64,000 bases of DNA from Sideroxydans sp. Its GTDB lineage: Bacteria > Pseudomonadota > Gammaproteobacteria > Burkholderiales > Gallionellaceae. The stretch covers positions 1 through 64,000 of the forward strand of contig VMTA01000005.1 in NCBI GenBank assembly GCA_013791855.1, read 5' to 3'. Position 1 is the first letter of the stretch. Every line of letters starts with the position of its first letter. Of the stretch, positions 46,458 to 55,742 are shown in pieces. Below the pieces are notes generated by a model. The model did no database searches and was not told the DNA's origin. It was given only the letters and a program-made list of their open reading frames with translations. The translations under genes were made by a program, and so were the position numbers.

Positions 46458-47465
46458 TTATCTCGTGGCTGTGTTCCTTTTACTAATTGTATGGAGTGAA
46501 AGTGTGGCCAGTTGCCGCTGTGTGTGCTCATAGCCGATGGCAATGATTTCCTCGGCGCGACTGAATTCCAGAAAACGGATGTGCCCAAGGGGCGGCTGGA
46601 TAATGATATCAGGCTGATCAAGACCCAGACGGGATTGGGTGATGCGGACTTCCATAATGTTGATCGAGGCCAGCAACACTTCGAAAATGTTAGGTAGCGG
46701 CTCTTCTGTCGAGGCCCAGCGCGAAAACTGCGCAGAGACCGGATTGTTTCCGGCAAGCAGTTTCTGCTTGATGCCTTTCATCGACAGGCGAAAGTCGCCG
46801 CCCCAGCGCGAGAACCTGCCCGCAGCATTGTCGCTTGCGCTATGCGCTGCTTTGGTGTCCCGCAGCGGTTTCATATTCTTGCCGGAAATGATCTCGTGGT
46901 TGAGGTCGACCGCGATCACAATGTCGGCCCCCATGGCGCGGGCCACGCTCACCGGCACCGGGTTGACGAGGCCGCCATCCACCAGAATGTGCCCGTTGCT
47001 GCGCACCGGGGTGAAGATGCCTGGCACCGAGATGCTGGCGCGCACCGCCTCGATCACGTCGCCGTAGCGGATGACGACCTCCTCTCCGCTGACAATGTCC
47101 GTTGCGACGGCCGCAAAGGGCTTGGCGAGCATTTCGATGGTGTCGGCGTGAATATGAGTTCGCACCAGTTCACTGACCTTGGCACCGTCGAGCAGACCGG
47201 ACTTGGGCAGTACGACATCGAAAAAGGAAGCAGTCTTTTTCCAGTCGAATGTCTGAAAAGTAGCTTCTAGGTCATCGAGTTTTCCGGCGGCATGAATCGC
47301 CCCGATCAGCGCGCCGATGCTGGTGCCCGCGATAAAGTCCACCTCAATACTGGCGTCCTCGATAGCCCGGATCACGCCAAGATGTGCTAGACCACGCGCC
47401 GAGCCGCTGCCCAGCGCTAAGCCAATTTTCGGGCGGTTACCGGAGGAGATGGTCTGTCTCGTCAT
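46458..47465 (-). CDS. Patatin-like phospholipase (RssA/NTE type)
   Basis: 335 residues from ATG at 47465, with GGGAG seven bases upstream; the longer frame would overlap the ABC1 gene. Catalytic features: oxyanion hole in LALGSGSARG, nucleophile serine in GTSIGA, and the Asp of the dyad in DGGLVNPVP. It probably hydrolyses phospholipids or other esters in the cytoplasm or at the inner membrane face. It is the last gene of an operon with the ABC1 kinase and DUF2934 protein, six bases after the kinase stop. Confidence 0.92.
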   Translation of the reverse strand: MTRQTISSGNRPKIGLALGSGSARGLAHLGVIRAIEDASIEVDFIAGTSIGALIGAIHAAGKLDDLEATFQTFDWKKTASFFDVVLPKSGLLDGAKVSELVRTHIHADTIEMLAKPFAAVATDIVSGEEVVIRYGDVIEAVRASISVPGIFTPVRSNGHILVDGGLVNPVPVSVARAMGADIVIAVDLNHEIISGKNMKPLRDTKAAHSASDNAAGRFSRWGGDFRLSMKGIKQKLLAGNNPVSAQFSRWASTEEPLPNIFEVLLASINIMEVRITQSRLGLDQPDIIIQPPLGHIRFLEFSRAEEIIAIGYEHTQRQLATLSLHTISKRNTATR

Positions 47466-47470
47466 CGCGG

Positions 47471-49225
47471 TCACTCCCGGTTCGCCCTGTTGCTCCTCCA
47501 GATCGATAGCAGCAGCCATACGCCACCGACCGCCGCGCCGAGATAACCGAGCAGGCCGAAGAAAGGCAGGCCCAGCAAGGTTGGGCCGCCGGGCACGGTC
47601 ATGACGATGGAAGATCCGATGATGAGTGCAGCGATAACAATGCCGACCACCAGCCGGTTGGCGGCGCTGTCTAGCTGGTTGCCGACATGCTTGAGATGCG
47701 TAACATCGATATGGATCTCCAGCCGCCCGCGCCGTGCGGCGCGCAGCAGCTGGGAGAGGTCGCGAGGCAGACCGGCCATCAGCGCGAGCACTTCGCCCGC
47801 CGTCCGCCAGCCGCGCCGGATAAGTGCGACCGGCGTATAGCGGGCGCGCAGCACCTGTTCCAGCAGCGGCATGGCTTCACCGGCCATATCGAAGTCCGGG
47901 TCGAGTTCGCGCCCCATGCCTTCGAGCGTGACGAAAGCCTTGACCAGCAGCGACAGGTCAGTGGGCAGCGCCAAGCGGTGCTGGCGCAGAATGGCCACCA
48001 GGTCGGAAAGCATTGCACCCAACTTGAGCTGCTTCAGCGCCACACCGTGGTATTGATCAACGAAGGCTTGGATTTCCAGCATCAGCCCGTCCTCATCCAC
48101 TGCGGCGTCGCCTGTCCAGTCGAGCATCACATCGGCAACGCGCTGCGGCTCGTGCTTCACCAACCCCAGTAGCAGGAGAATCAATTGATTTCGGCGTTCC
48201 TCGGTGAGCCGCCCCACCATGCCGAAGTCGATGAAGGCGATGCGGTTTCCGGGCAGATAGAACACGTTGCCGGGATGCGGGTCGGCGTGAAAGAAGCCGT
48301 CCTCAACGATCATCTTCAACACCGCGCGCGCGCCGCGCCGGGCGAGTATCTTGCGGTTAAGACCGGCCTGATCGACAGCGGCAAGTTTGCGTCCGGGAAT
48401 GCCCTCGATGAACTCCTGCACACACACCCGCTCGCCACTCCATTCCCAGTAGACGCGCGGAATGACGATGATGGCGGGCGATTGCACGGGTGCGCCTTGT
48501 TCCCCGTCATGCAGCACTGCAGGCGAGTCCGGATCGGCATAACCGGTAAAATTCTCCGCAATGCGCTCGGCATTGCGGCATTCGCCGGCAAAGTCGAGCT
48601 CACGTCGTAGCGACTGGGTGAACTGGCGCACCACTTCCTGCGGGTGGAAACTACGCAGTTCCGGGCTTTCCGCCTCGGCGAGTTCCGCCAGCCTTGAGAG
48701 CCAGCGCAGGTCGGCTTCGATGATCGGACGGATGCCGGGACGTCGCACCTTGACCACCACCTCGCTGCCATCATCCAGTCGGGCGCGGTGCACCTGTGCA
48801 ATGGAGGCGGCTGCCAGGGGCTCGGGATCGAAGGCGGCAAATATTTCCTCGGGCGGCGCACCCAGGTCTTCGGTAAGTTGCAGGCAGATGTCGGCCCAAG
48901 GTGCAGCGGGCGCGCTGTCCTGCAGCTTGCTGAATTCGGCGATCCATTCGGGTTCGAACAAGTCGACGCGGGTGGCGAGCACTTGGCCGAGTTTGACGAA
49001 GGTCGGGCCCAGTTCCTCAAGCGCGCGCCGCACCCGCGCGGGCGGCGGCAGATGGGCGAACTCTTCCGCGTTGTTCCAGTGCAGCGCCCGCCCGGCCCGC
49101 TCCAAGGCATTGGCCAGCCCCATCCGTCGCACCAAATCGCCGAAGCCGTAACGGATTAGGATTGAGGCGATGTCATGCAGGCGGCCCACGTCACGGACGG
49201 CGCTGATCGCTTGCCACAACATCAA
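47471..49225 (-). CDS. ABC1/AarF/UbiB-family atypical kinase
   Basis: 584 residues. Family features: the KLGQ box (FVKLGQVLATR), an alanine-rich nucleotide loop (AAASIAQVHRA), lysine in VVVKVRRPGI, catalytic HADPHPGN and metal-binding DFGMVG. Two TM helices lie at the C-terminus (LVVGIVIAALIIGSSIV and FFGLLGYLGAAVGGVWLLL). UbiB proteins support ubiquinone synthesis as ATPases, but this one is grouped with a patatin and a DUF2934 protein, so a separate lipid role is possible. The start overlaps the stop of the upstream gene by four bases. Confidence 0.92.
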   Translation of the reverse strand: MMLWQAISAVRDVGRLHDIASILIRYGFGDLVRRMGLANALERAGRALHWNNAEEFAHLPPPARVRRALEELGPTFVKLGQVLATRVDLFEPEWIAEFSKLQDSAPAAPWADICLQLTEDLGAPPEEIFAAFDPEPLAAASIAQVHRARLDDGSEVVVKVRRPGIRPIIEADLRWLSRLAELAEAESPELRSFHPQEVVRQFTQSLRRELDFAGECRNAERIAENFTGYADPDSPAVLHDGEQGAPVQSPAIIVIPRVYWEWSGERVCVQEFIEGIPGRKLAAVDQAGLNRKILARRGARAVLKMIVEDGFFHADPHPGNVFYLPGNRIAFIDFGMVGRLTEERRNQLILLLLGLVKHEPQRVADVMLDWTGDAAVDEDGLMLEIQAFVDQYHGVALKQLKLGAMLSDLVAILRQHRLALPTDLSLLVKAFVTLEGMGRELDPDFDMAGEAMPLLEQVLRARYTPVALIRRGWRTAGEVLALMAGLPRDLSQLLRAARRGRLEIHIDVTHLKHVGNQLDSAANRLVVGIVIAALIIGSSIVMTVPGGPTLLGLPFFGLLGYLGAAVGGVWLLLSIWRSNRANRE

Positions 49226-50118
49226 CGATCCTTTGCCGATGAGTGAGGTATGGACTTGTCCGAAGATGCCGGTTGCAGACGTTCTGCAATACCTTTGAGC
49301 ATTCCGGCTGCGAGGCTGGCGAGCAAGGTACCTTCATTGCGCATGAACTGTGTCCCGATTTCCGTGTGCTCACGTGCGGTGTCGGCTATGGCATGGGTCA
49401 GTTCGGGCAATGCCAGCTTGACCCTGCTGCCTACCGCCGTGCCGCTGGCGACCGCATGGTCAGTCAGATCGCGCAAGATGGACTGGGTAAGTCCAGCGGT
49501 GTTGTCGGCCGCGTCGGAAATGGTTTCGATGAACAGCAACTCCAGTTCGGCGAGGTCTGCCACAGTTTTTTTCAGCTCTCCCCTGGAAAATTCGTCGGTA
49601 CGACTGGCAGCCTCCTTGATTGCCAATTGGGTCGCTTCCGCAGCAACCGCCAGTGCGTCATCCAGGCTTAAAATTGCCTCCTTCAGCGCCTGAGCACCGC
49701 GCCCGGAACGGCGGGAGTCGCCCTGCTGCGCGCCCTTCACTACAGCCGCCATCACCTGTTTGAGCGTTTCCTTGTCCAGCTTACCTCCCGAGAGCGCCTG
49801 GAGCGTGATCGCCCGCACGCGCTCGGAGACCAACTCCGTGTCGCTTTCGAAAACTGCCTGAACTTGCTGTTCGATTTCCTTTGCTGTCGGTGTCAACCCT
49901 TGTCCTTTTTCGATTGCTTGCAAATTGCGGTCTATTTCCGCCTCGGCCTGTATCCAGTCCTCCGCGATGTCCCCGCCCACGAAGCCGCGCTTCTCTGCAC
50001 GAAAATAGGCAGCTTCGGCGATCATTCGATAGCGTTCCTCCGCGCTGAAGGGTGGATTTTGCTCCGCTACGGATTCCGACTTCACATTCCGGGCAGCTGT
50101 GGGTTTTGCTTTGGACAT
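49222..50118 (-). CDS. DUF2934-containing protein (DUF6781-like)
   Basis: 298 residues. Residues 25-70 (RYRMIAEAAYFRAEKRGF, then AEDWIQAEAEID) match the DUF2934 pattern. The rest is long amphipathic helix, Ala- and Leu-rich, and could be an apolipoprotein- or phasin-like surface-binding protein. I think this is the family called DUF6781 that accompanies ABC1 kinases, but that name is from memory. First gene of the DUF2934-ABC1-patatin operon, with a four-base overlap to the kinase. Confidence 0.75.
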   Translation of the reverse strand: MSKAKPTAARNVKSESVAEQNPPFSAEERYRMIAEAAYFRAEKRGFVGGDIAEDWIQAEAEIDRNLQAIEKGQGLTPTAKEIEQQVQAVFESDTELVSERVRAITLQALSGGKLDKETLKQVMAAVVKGAQQGDSRRSGRGAQALKEAILSLDDALAVAAEATQLAIKEAASRTDEFSRGELKKTVADLAELELLFIETISDAADNTAGLTQSILRDLTDHAVASGTAVGSRVKLALPELTHAIADTAREHTEIGTQFMRNEGTLLASLAAGMLKGIAERLQPASSDKSIPHSSAKDR

Positions 50119-50201
50119 GATCTGTACTCCTATTTTATGAAGGATTGAAGAATACGGTGTGTGCCGTTACGACTGCTGCGATGAGTTTGTTTAGGGCTAG
50201 C

Positions 50202-50834
50202 TCAATATGCCCCCCCACCGGATACATTCAGCCCCGTGCGCAGCAAGCTGATGACATGACGCGCAATTGCCTCAGGATCTTCATGCTGCCGCTGGTAATC
50301 CGGCAAGAAACGTAGCATTGACTGTGTTTCAAACGGATAGGCAGCCAAACCGATTATCGAAACGACCAGCATATGGGTGTCATGATTTGGGGAAAGTTCG
50401 CCTGCAATACTTCGCAGTGCGTTGAATAGGTCCAGGAAGACACAGTCCGCTAGTTTTTTTTGACGAATCTCATCGCTGTCTAATAGCACCCATTGCATCA
50501 GGCGCCTAAAGTCTTTCTCCTTGGCGAGCATGCGCGTGAACCAAGCGATGAAGGCTTCGAGCCTAACCCAGGGGTTTTCTTCACCGGTCAGAAGAGATTT
50601 CAAAGATCCCGCCTTTTCTTCGAATGCATATCTGACTACATCCAGATAGAGCTGCTCCTTGTCGGAAAAGTGGTAGTAGAGTGCAGCGGGGGTGAGTCGC
50701 ACTGCAACGGCAACATCGCGCATGGAAACCCCGTCGTAGCCGTGCTGGGCGAAGAGCGATGCCGATAGTCCGAGAATGTCTTCCCTCGTCCTTCTTTTTG
50801 GAATAGATTGGATCATCGGATTATCCATGGCCAA
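50202..50834 (-). CDS. TetR-family regulator
   Basis: 210 residues. HTH region LFAQHGYDGVSMRDVAVAVR followed by LTPAALYYHFSDKEQLY. The C-terminal domain is of an uncharacterised TetR type. A strong dyad operator lies 14 bp upstream of the start (50848-50865), so it most likely represses itself. It lies 83 bp before the DUF2934 gene on the same strand and may control that operon too; the TetR operators of fatty-acid regulators are similar in form. Confidence 0.9.
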   Translation of the reverse strand: MAMDNPMIQSIPKRRTREDILGLSASLFAQHGYDGVSMRDVAVAVRLTPAALYYHFSDKEQLYLDVVRYAFEEKAGSLKSLLTGEENPWVRLEAFIAWFTRMLAKEKDFRRLMQWVLLDSDEIRQKKLADCVFLDLFNALRSIAGELSPNHDTHMLVVSIIGLAAYPFETQSMLRFLPDYQRQHEDPEAIARHVISLLRTGLNVSGGGAY

Positions 50835-50847
50835 ATATCACCCCATA

Positions 50848-50865
50848 ACTAAACGAACGTTTAGT
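50848..50865. promoter_or_regulatory. TetR-type operator
   Basis: ACTAAACG-AA-CGTTTAGT is a perfect dyad with 8-base arms, 14 bp upstream of the TetR gene start. It is the expected size and place for autoregulation. Confidence 0.75.
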
Positions 50866-51026
50866 AAATTATGGGCGCTGACTTTTAACAAGTCAATTTT
50901 TCGCTCGAAAGTACAGGGGATCCTGATGGGACTGAATATCAATGCCCCAAGCAACATACTTGTCCTTCAAGTTCTTTAGCTATTGCCCGTCGCAACGAGT
51001 AAGCTGCATGGCAAATGGTCTAACAA

Positions 51027-51197
51027 TTTGGCATCGAGATTTATCCGGATCACGGTGAAGATCAAATAACGCTAATCAAAAACGCTGACATCGTCATGTA
51101 TTACGCCAAGGCGTCCGGGCACAACACTGCGAAAATTTATCAGCACAACATGCTGAAGCCTTCCTGCTATTTCCGAAAAACTGTAGTGCCCACATAG
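51027..51197 (+). pseudogene. C-terminal remnant of a GGDEF diguanylate cyclase domain
   Basis: The frame reads FGIEIYPDHGEDQITLIKNA then DIVMYYAKASGHNTAKIYQ, the last quarter of a GGDEF domain with its A-D-x-x-M-Y-x-A-K helix. The GG[D/E]EF catalytic loop and everything before it is missing and no start is present. The surroundings (50870-51422) carry no other gene, so this is decayed host DNA. Confidence 0.65.
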
Positions 51198-51422
51198 CGG
51201 AAGTTCTGAACACAAACTTTAAAGGCCGCTTCAGCCACTTCGGTTTATGTCTGCTTTTGAATGCGGAAGTTCTAATCTCTTCGGGCGCGCCAGACACGAC
51301 GACTCTAGGCCCTAGGAGTGCACGGAAGATACCCTTGAGTTAATTGAGAAATTCTACATAGCCCGAAACGAATGCACGCCGCTGGTTAAGATCGATTCCT
51401 TCCAACTCATTGCTATGGACTG

Positions 51423-51670
51423 CTAAACATCGCGCAACCTAGCACTCTCGTTCAAAATCTCTGCCCACTCTGCATCGGTGAAGACGCGCGAGCGTGTGTG
51501 AAAAACTTTCCCTTCAGGTCCTTCAAGCGAGAACGTGCTGCCACGTCCTTCGATTACATCGATGATGAGTTGGTGGCGTCTAGGTCGGATTCATCCTTGC
51601 AAAATCTGGTCAGCACACCGTCCACCACTGCATCCATATCCAGATCAGCGAGACCTGTATTTTCAATCAT
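51423..51670 (-). pseudogene. Small frameshifted gene, unknown function
   Basis: The ATG at 51670 overlaps the stop of the ASCH gene and starts MIENTGLADLDMDAVVDGVL, stopping after 38 codons. The adjacent frame continues without its own start: RRHQLIIDVIEGRGSTFSLE then VFHTRSRVFTDAEWAEIL to a stop at 51423. Joined by a one-base shift near 51585, they give an acidic protein of about 80-85 residues. The second half has coding-like composition and no ATG, which supports a frameshift over two genes. Family not recognised. Confidence 0.45.
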
Positions 51671-51945
51671 GACAACCTCACATCTATTGCATACACATCG
51701 ACCAGCTCCGCGCCGAAGTGCGGATGTGCGATCTGCCGCTTCACAAACCCGCGCCACGGACGCACCAGACGGCGCTCAGAATCGTCTTTCGCTGGATACC
51801 CAAGGGTCAACACCACTCTGTCATACTCGCGACCTTCAAGCCGCTTTGCCCAATACGGCGTACACAGCCGAAACTCTTCCGGCTTCTCTCCGGCCTTGAT
51901 CTGTTCGAAGTATTCACGCTTGAGCGGCAGTACCAGGTCAGCCAT
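51667..51945 (-). CDS. ASCH-like domain protein
   Basis: 92 residues. The pattern LPLKREYFEQIKAGEKPEEF, then TPYWAKRLEGREYDRVVLTLGY, is typical of compact ASCH (PUA-like) domains common in phages and islands. These are thought to bind RNA or modified bases. It ends by overlapping the following ATG, so translation is coupled. It is one of five small genes between the GGDEF remnant and the second integrase. Confidence 0.72.
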   Translation of the reverse strand: MADLVLPLKREYFEQIKAGEKPEEFRLCTPYWAKRLEGREYDRVVLTLGYPAKDDSERRLVRPWRGFVKRQIAHPHFGAELVDVYAIDVRLS

Positions 51946-51954
51946 CAGTACACC

Positions 51955-52173
51955 TCAACCTTTATCCCCAAGAATTCGCCTCATTGCCCACCACATCAGC
52001 GGGTGCACGCGCCGGTTGTTGCCAGATTCAAGTGGTGATTCCCACTTTTTGACCGTGTTGATAGTCGTCATCCAGCGCTCTGCCGCTTCTGTCTGTGTCA
52101 GGCCGTGGCGCTCGCGCAAGGCGACCACCTCTTCCGGTAGAGGCTGGGGATAGGAAACTTTGTCTTGGCTCAT
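51955..52173 (-). CDS. Small XRE-type helix-turn-helix protein
   Basis: 72 residues with LPEEVVALRERHGLTQTEAA and TTINTVKKWES forming an XRE fold. The C-terminal RRVHPLMWWAMRRILG resembles small plasmid and phage regulators. Nine bp before the ASCH gene, same strand, likely cotranscribed. Confidence 0.75.
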   Translation of the reverse strand: MSQDKVSYPQPLPEEVVALRERHGLTQTEAAERWMTTINTVKKWESPLESGNNRRVHPLMWWAMRRILGDKG

Positions 52174-52187
52174 CGCGGTTTTCAGAT

Positions 52188-52385
52188 TTATCGCCGTGCG
52201 TTATTCAAAAGTTCAGCTAGGGCCATCGCGTACAACTCTTTGTCGGCCAGCGAGTCGAATTTCCCAGTTACCTGAAGACGGACAGCATGTTCGTAATCGT
52301 CGCTCTCAATATAAGTTTTTGTGCCTGCATCGGGCGGCGTAGTCACCACGCGAAATCGACCTTTGTCAAGATGCTCTTCGTACAT
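52188..52385 (-). CDS. Small hypothetical protein
   Basis: 65 residues (MYEEHLDKGRFRVVTTPPD...), mixed alpha/beta prediction with no motif. Fifteen bp before the HTH gene and two bp after the gene at 52388, so it is part of the same tight small-gene operon, which supports it being real. Confidence 0.5.
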   Translation of the reverse strand: MYEEHLDKGRFRVVTTPPDAGTKTYIESDDYEHAVRLQVTGKFDSLADKELYAMALAELLNNARR

Positions 52386-52387
52386 AG

Positions 52388-52663
52388 TCAGTCGTCAATC
52401 CCGGGGTTGTTGATTACGCCGACTGCTGGTTGTCCAAGAATATTGAAGGACAACGGAGACGCTGCCACCAGATCTTTCACCCGCCTATGTATTTCTTGCC
52501 TTGTGGGCGCGCTAAATCCTTTCTTGCGCAGGCAACTTGCAAATGTGCGTTCTATTTGCAAATCGCCATGTGCAAAAAAGAGGCTGTAAGCCTGGCCATC
52601 AAATATCAACTCGTCCCCTTTGGCGGAAAGCGTCAATGGCGGGATCACTTCGCGACTTGCCAT
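52388..52663 (-). CDS. Small hypothetical protein
   Basis: 91 residues (MASREVIPPLTLSAKGDELIF...). The second half, CLRKKGFSAPTRQEIHRRVK, is helical and basic. Family not recognised. First gene of the small-gene operon and divergent from the integrase at 52729, with 65 bp between starts, so the two may share an operator region. Confidence 0.5.
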   Translation of the reverse strand: MASREVIPPLTLSAKGDELIFDGQAYSLFFAHGDLQIERTFASCLRKKGFSAPTRQEIHRRVKDLVAASPLSFNILGQPAVGVINNPGIDD

Positions 52664-52728
52664 CCCAAGTGATGTTCTTAGCGCTTTGCGGTGCTGGCGT
52701 TGCGCAGAAGTTCGAAAATCGGAAAAAG

Positions 52729-53910
52729 ATGAACAACCTTGTACGAATTTCTGGAATCACGCCACTTGAGACCATGGAGTTGCCGGCTGAGCTAAATGGC
52801 CAGAACGGCCTCAACCGGGCTGTTGGCAACCGCCCTCAGATCGCGGCGCAGAATGACATCGACGCAATCAAGGCCTGGCTGGCACGGTACATTGACACCA
52901 AAACGACCTTGGACAGCTATCGTAAGGAAGCCGAGCGGCTGTTGTTGTGGTCTGTAATCGAGCTGACTAAGCCCTTATCGTCACTAACGCATGAAGACCT
53001 GTTGGTATACCAGCGATTCCTGGTGGATCCGCATCCAGCGGAACGATGGGTTATGACTGCCGGGCGTAAATGGGCGCGCAATCATCCTGAATGGCGCCCT
53101 TTCGTTGGTCCTCTTTCCAGTACCAGCCAGCGCCAAGCCGTGGTTATTTTGAATGCGATGTTCGCATGGCTTGTGACCGCCGGATATTTGGTGGGCAATC
53201 CGCTGTCTTTATCTCGGCAGCGGCAACGCAAAGCCAAGCCGAGGGTGACGCGCTTCTTGGATGAAACCCTCTGGCAGGAGGTCAAATCGACCATCGAGCA
53301 AATGCCGAAAGAGACCGGTCGCGAACGCGAACACTACTTCAGGGTGAGGTGGTTGTTTTCCTTGTTCTATATCTGTGGCGTCCGAATTTCAGAAGTTACC
53401 AAAAATACGATGGCAGGATTCTTCTGTCGCCGCGACAAGGGTGAGGAACGGTGGTGGCTGGAGATTACGGGAAAGGGTGACAAGACGCGCATCGTGCCAG
53501 CAACCAATGAATTGATGCTCGAACTTTCTCGCTATCGGCGCGAAAAGGGTCATGCGCCCCTCCCCCTTCCTGGAGAAACCACTCCCCTCCTCCTGCCGAT
53601 TGGCACGCAGCAGCGAGCTTTGACCCGAAGTGCGGTGCACCAGATTGTCAAAGAAGTGTTCGATCAGACTGCAGGCCGTCTACGTGAACGCGGCCCAGAA
53701 TATCAATCTAGGGCTGCCGAAATAGAAATGGCATCGGCGCATTGGATGCGACACACCGCCGCTTCAAATATGACAAGCGAGGATATGGACCTCAAACATG
53801 TACGAGACAATCTGGGCCATGAGTCGATTGCCACAACAAGCAAATACCTTCACTCGGAGGATGATCTACGGCACAAAGAGACGGAAGAGAAACATCGGCT
53901 TCGGTGGTAG
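52729..53910 (+). CDS. Tyrosine-type site-specific recombinase
   Basis: About 393 residues from ATG at 52729 (MNNLVRISGI); a longer frame exists but overlaps the divergent gene. A core-binding domain occupies the first 170 residues (KTTLDSYRKEAERLLLW). Catalytic residues are Arg in CGVRISEV, Lys in TGKGDKTRIVPA, HWMRHTAAS, the LGHESIATTSKYLH segment with the last His and the Tyr nucleophile. It resembles integrases of plasmids and genomic islands more than tRNA-targeting phage integrases. It ends four bases from the convergent gajB-like gene and may mobilise the defence operon. Confidence 0.9.
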   Translation: MNNLVRISGITPLETMELPAELNGQNGLNRAVGNRPQIAAQNDIDAIKAWLARYIDTKTTLDSYRKEAERLLLWSVIELTKPLSSLTHEDLLVYQRFLVDPHPAERWVMTAGRKWARNHPEWRPFVGPLSSTSQRQAVVILNAMFAWLVTAGYLVGNPLSLSRQRQRKAKPRVTRFLDETLWQEVKSTIEQMPKETGREREHYFRVRWLFSLFYICGVRISEVTKNTMAGFFCRRDKGEERWWLEITGKGDKTRIVPATNELMLELSRYRREKGHAPLPLPGETTPLLLPIGTQQRALTRSAVHQIVKEVFDQTAGRLRERGPEYQSRAAEIEMASAHWMRHTAASNMTSEDMDLKHVRDNLGHESIATTSKYLHSEDDLRHKETEEKHRLRW

Positions 53911-53914
53911 GAAC

Positions 53915-55732
53915 CTATTCTGGTAACAACAATACACAGGGGTCGACCTTGGGGGTTAAGATTGTTGTAGCAAGTTTGGCGCGCGTCACACTGACACGGA
54001 AATTCTGCCGAGCTTGATCATTAATCATAGCTCGATCGTTACCACGCACGATACGGTCAGAATTCGCCACGATTTCCCCTTTGACAATGCGTGGCCACCC
54101 TTCGAAGATTATTACCTCGTCGAATTGTTTTCCTTTTGCCTTATGCATGTTCATCACCACAACGCCAGTTTCGGGCTTAGCTTTTGTGGAGAAATGTTCC
54201 TTCACAAATGAATGCTGGACAATTGCCAGCGCATTTGTATAGGAACCGTGGTCACGCCAGTCCTGCGAAAGCTCCTGTCGTAGCTGCGTTCCACGCTCCA
54301 AAAGGCGAATATTCTTAACTTCATCCGCAATTCCTTTCAGCCTCGGGCACGTTCCGCTTTCGAGTATACGTCGCATATTCCGCCAATCGCTGTCAGGATC
54401 TCCTGTGAGGGTGAGAGCTCGAGCCTGGTTATAGACGGCCAGCATGGCAACCAAGATACTATTCCCTCTCATCTCTTTTCCCGCAACCTGACGAGCGCAC
54501 CATTCATCGTAGGCTTTCTTAATATTTGCGGCCTCACCTAAATCGCTTTTTGTTGGGGAATCACCTCCTTTGCCGTGGAAGTAATTGCGCAGTAGGGCAA
54601 TAAACTGCTCGAAATGGCGCCCGTCAATATCCGGCTGCATTAAGAAAGAGATTACTTCGGCCCCGAGAATTGCAGCCTCCAATTCGATGGCAGCGACGTG
54701 CGGAATTTCCACCATCCCAGCTGGTGGGGTCCGAAGGGTATCTGATACAAGCCGAGTCATTTTCTTTGTTGGCACGAGTATCGCTACGGACCAATCCTTA
54801 CGACCAGTATCAACCAGCCTCTTCCGCACCGTATACGTGGCAGTAACCAATGAAGTTAAAGCCTGTCCAGCGTTTGCTTCGTACGTATTGAAATGGATCC
54901 CGTTGTAGGCGTTTTGCCGAAACTTCCCAGTTAACAGATCGTTGCCAAAGGCAGCTATTTCGGTTCCACCACTACGATGATTATCCGTACTCAGGTCCAC
55001 ATCTGTTGGCGCGAACGCTGTCCTGAAATGGTTTAGGCGTTCTGGATCTGCTCCGATCCAGTCATAGATGCGCTGTTCAGGGTCGGCGAGAGCTACCAAG
55101 GTGCAATGCTCTCCCAGCGCTTGTACTACGCGCCACTGTTCGGCATTCGTATCCTGAAATTCATCAAAGATGATGATTGGATACATTGAGGCAATCAGCC
55201 TTCGAACGCGCTCGCTCCCATGAAGAATATCTCCTACATAGGACGCAAAGAGATCGAAGCAGACGCGGCCCTCAATGCGCGCAAGTCTTACACGCTCAGC
55301 TTCCTCTGTTGCCTTCTTCTGAGCTTTCTCGGCATCTGTCAGCTTTGAGTTGGCGGCGTACCCACTGCGTATAGTCGAAAGCGAGATCGCCTCGCTTGGC
55401 GGCGTGTGAATAAAGAGCCGTCTTGGCAAGCCGATTAGATACCCGTGTGTTTTCAAAATTCGCCAGAAGAAAGAGTGGTACGTTTCTACGTCGATCCGTC
55501 TTTTCTGCTCACGCGGGATATGCTGTTCGTACTCGATAGCTTCAACAACCCTTGAAACGGTCGCACGAGCGAAGCTAAGAAATAGTATCTTTTGACCCGG
55601 AAGTAGGTCGCATTCAGCGAATTGCGCGGCTTTTAGAATGGCGACAGTTGTCTTGCCAGAACCGGGCCCGCCTGTGACAAGGAGGTGCCCAGCCGCATCC
55701 ATGATCTCTAACTGCTTCTTAGTGAGTTTCAT
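53915..55732 (-). CDS. gajB: Gabija GajB-like UvrD/Rep helicase
   Basis: 605 residues, SF1 helicase. Motif I is TGGPGSGKTTVAI, motif II IIIFDEFQDTNAEQW, motif III-IV ALADPEQRIYDWIG, and motif VI VSVTRAK. GajB is known to sense DNA ends and activate the OLD nuclease GajA. It is longer than the best-studied GajB (about 500 residues); an insert lies around residues 120-170. It follows the gajA-like gene by 10 bp. Other UvrD-family functions are possible, but the OLD neighbour makes Gabija the best call. Confidence 0.8.
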   Translation of the reverse strand: MKLTKKQLEIMDAAGHLLVTGGPGSGKTTVAILKAAQFAECDLLPGQKILFLSFARATVSRVVEAIEYEQHIPREQKRRIDVETYHSFFWRILKTHGYLIGLPRRLFIHTPPSEAISLSTIRSGYAANSKLTDAEKAQKKATEEAERVRLARIEGRVCFDLFASYVGDILHGSERVRRLIASMYPIIIFDEFQDTNAEQWRVVQALGEHCTLVALADPEQRIYDWIGADPERLNHFRTAFAPTDVDLSTDNHRSGGTEIAAFGNDLLTGKFRQNAYNGIHFNTYEANAGQALTSLVTATYTVRKRLVDTGRKDWSVAILVPTKKMTRLVSDTLRTPPAGMVEIPHVAAIELEAAILGAEVISFLMQPDIDGRHFEQFIALLRNYFHGKGGDSPTKSDLGEAANIKKAYDEWCARQVAGKEMRGNSILVAMLAVYNQARALTLTGDPDSDWRNMRRILESGTCPRLKGIADEVKNIRLLERGTQLRQELSQDWRDHGSYTNALAIVQHSFVKEHFSTKAKPETGVVVMNMHKAKGKQFDEVIIFEGWPRIVKGEIVANSDRIVRGNDRAMINDQARQNFRVSVTRAKLATTILTPKVDPCVLLLPE

Positions 55733-55742
55733 CCGCGCTTGA

